Shown here piece by piece: positions 5,408-6,004 of a DNA stretch of 6,004 bases. A model generated the notes under the pieces. It saw only the letters and a list, made by a program, of their open reading frames with translations. It ran no database searches and was not told where the DNA came from. The DNA comes from WS-2 sp964650245 (lineage in GTDB: Bacteria > Eisenbacteria > RBG-16-71-46), in assembly GCA_964650245.1 (NCBI GenBank), contig CAZYQK010000159.1:1-6004 (forward strand). The letters are read 5' to 3'. The translations under genes were made by a program, and so were the position numbers. Each line of letters opens with the position of its first letter. Position 1 is the stretch's first letter.

Positions 5408-6004
5408 CTAAGGCGTGTGCGCCCCCGCCTCCTTCTCCGCTCGCGCGGCGGCGATGACCTTGTCGGCGAGCTCGCGCGGAACGTCTTCGTAATGTGAAGG
5501 CCTGGCTTCGTGCATGCCCCGGCCCTGGGTGATCGAGCGCAGGTGAGTCGAGTACTTGTAGAGTTCCGCCATCGGCACGAGCGCGCGGATCACCTGGTAG
5601 TGACCGTCGGATTCCGTGCCCAGAATCTTGCCCCGGCGCGACGAGAGGTCGCCCATCACGTCTCCCAGGTAGTCCTCGGGGACGCGCACCTGGATTTCCT
5701 CGATCGGCTCGAGCAGCACCGGGTTGGCCTTGAGCATGGCCTGGTGGAAGCACGTCTCGGCCGCGATCTTGAACGCCATCTCGGACGAGTCCACGTCGTG
5801 GTACTTCCCGAAGAACAATGCCGCCTGCACGTCCACGACGGGGTAGCCGGCCAGCGGCCCCCGATCCATGCCCTGGATGATGCCCTTCTCGACGGCCGGG
5901 ATGTACTGGTTGGGAACCACGCCGCCCTTGACGTCGTCCAGGAATTTGAAGCCCTCGCCACGCTTCATCGGCTCGAGCCGCAGATGCACCTCGCCGAACT
6001 GGCC
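5408..6004 (-). CDS. fusA: Elongation factor G-type translational GTPase, C-terminal part (domains IV and V); 5' end cut by window edge
   Basis: The frame enters from the right edge and ends at TAG (5410-5408), giving 198 residues of a protein normally near 690-700; the GTPase domain is outside the window. Numbered from the first codon seen, domain IV starts at GQFGEVHLRLEP (1-12) and holds GGVVPNQYIPAVEKGI (27-42), GYPVVDVQ (53-60) and the tip loop KYHDVDSSEMAFKIA (67-81), with its conserved His at residue 69. Domain V contains PVLLEPIEEIQVRVPEDYLG (95-114), GDVMGDLSSRRGKILG (114-129), and VIRALVPMAELYKYSTHLRS (138-157) followed by ITQGRG. EF-G drives mRNA-tRNA translocation and, with RRF, ribosome recycling. 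There is no rpsL, rpsG or tuf beside it in view, and the sequence between domain V motifs (ESDGHYQ, TQGRGMHEARPSHYE) is somewhat unlike typical FusA. I therefore suspect a second, EF-G-II-like copy. It is followed by yebC after 25 nt, probably in one transcript. The GTG at 5989-5987 is an internal valine, not a start. Confidence 0.5.
   Translation of the reverse strand, partial: GQFGEVHLRLEPMKRGEGFKFLDDVKGGVVPNQYIPAVEKGIIQGMDRGPLAGYPVVDVQAALFFGKYHDVDSSEMAFKIAAETCFHQAMLKANPVLLEPIEEIQVRVPEDYLGDVMGDLSSRRGKILGTESDGHYQVIRALVPMAELYKYSTHLRSITQGRGMHEARPSHYEDVPRELADKVIAAARAEKEAGAHTP

Noticed and set aside
4702..5457. A 251-codon + strand frame opposite yebC
   Set aside because: It lies almost wholly over yebC, which has unmistakable family motifs; the translation is His/Arg/Gly-rich with no recognisable domain.
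1..6004. Search for CRISPR, insertion sequence, tRNA/rRNA, prophage, toxin-antitoxin or defence-system signatures
   Set aside because: Intergenic gaps are below 190 nt, no spaced direct repeats or terminal inverted repeats were seen, and every coding region is explained by a core gene family.

Overview
The window is very GC-rich (by eye about two thirds or more G+C), gene-dense bacterial chromosome. All coding sequence belongs to conserved housekeeping families; I see no mobile element, CRISPR array, tRNA or rRNA. The proteins are clearly bacterial. The high GC, the gene order and the protein sequences suggest a soil- or environment-type lineage such as a deltaproteobacterial, Gemmatimonadota or Eisenbacteria-like group, but I cannot fix the phylum from the sequence alone.

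Layout: bases 1-1047 (+ strand) hold the C-terminal two thirds of an acyl-CoA (propionyl-CoA type) carboxylase carboxyltransferase subunit, cut by the left window edge. Bases 1048-1236 are a short spacer with a GC-rich hairpin whose U-rich flank and G-U pairing make it a convincing terminator for the leftward transcript. The rest of the window (1237-6004) is one leftward gene cluster, read in this order: EF-G-type translation factor (C-terminal 198 residues only, cut by the right edge), yebC, ruvC, ruvA, ruvB, queA. Spacings are 25 nt, 15 nt, a 4-nt ATGA overlap, 16 nt and 39 nt, so a single operon is likely; its promoter lies outside the window.

Function: RuvA binds Holliday junctions, RuvB hexamers drive branch migration, and RuvC cuts the junction, so the complete RuvABC resolvasome is here with all catalytic residues visible. 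yebC next to ruvC, and queA after ruvB, is a widespread bacterial arrangement. YebC (now linked to relief of ribosome stalling) and the EF-G homologue are translation factors, and QueA makes the queuosine precursor of tRNA anticodons, so the operon mixes recombination and translation functions. The carboxylase gene is convergent with the cluster and metabolically unrelated.

This is an ordinary core-genome region and I find no undescribed system. The points worth a second look are small: a clamp-binding-like C-terminus on an extended RuvB, strong polyproline stall motifs in the genes downstream of yebC, a lack of Shine-Dalgarno sequences before most genes of the cluster, a non-canonical genomic place for an EF-G gene, a few changes in usually conserved motifs of YebC and QueA, and a strand-asymmetric terminator.
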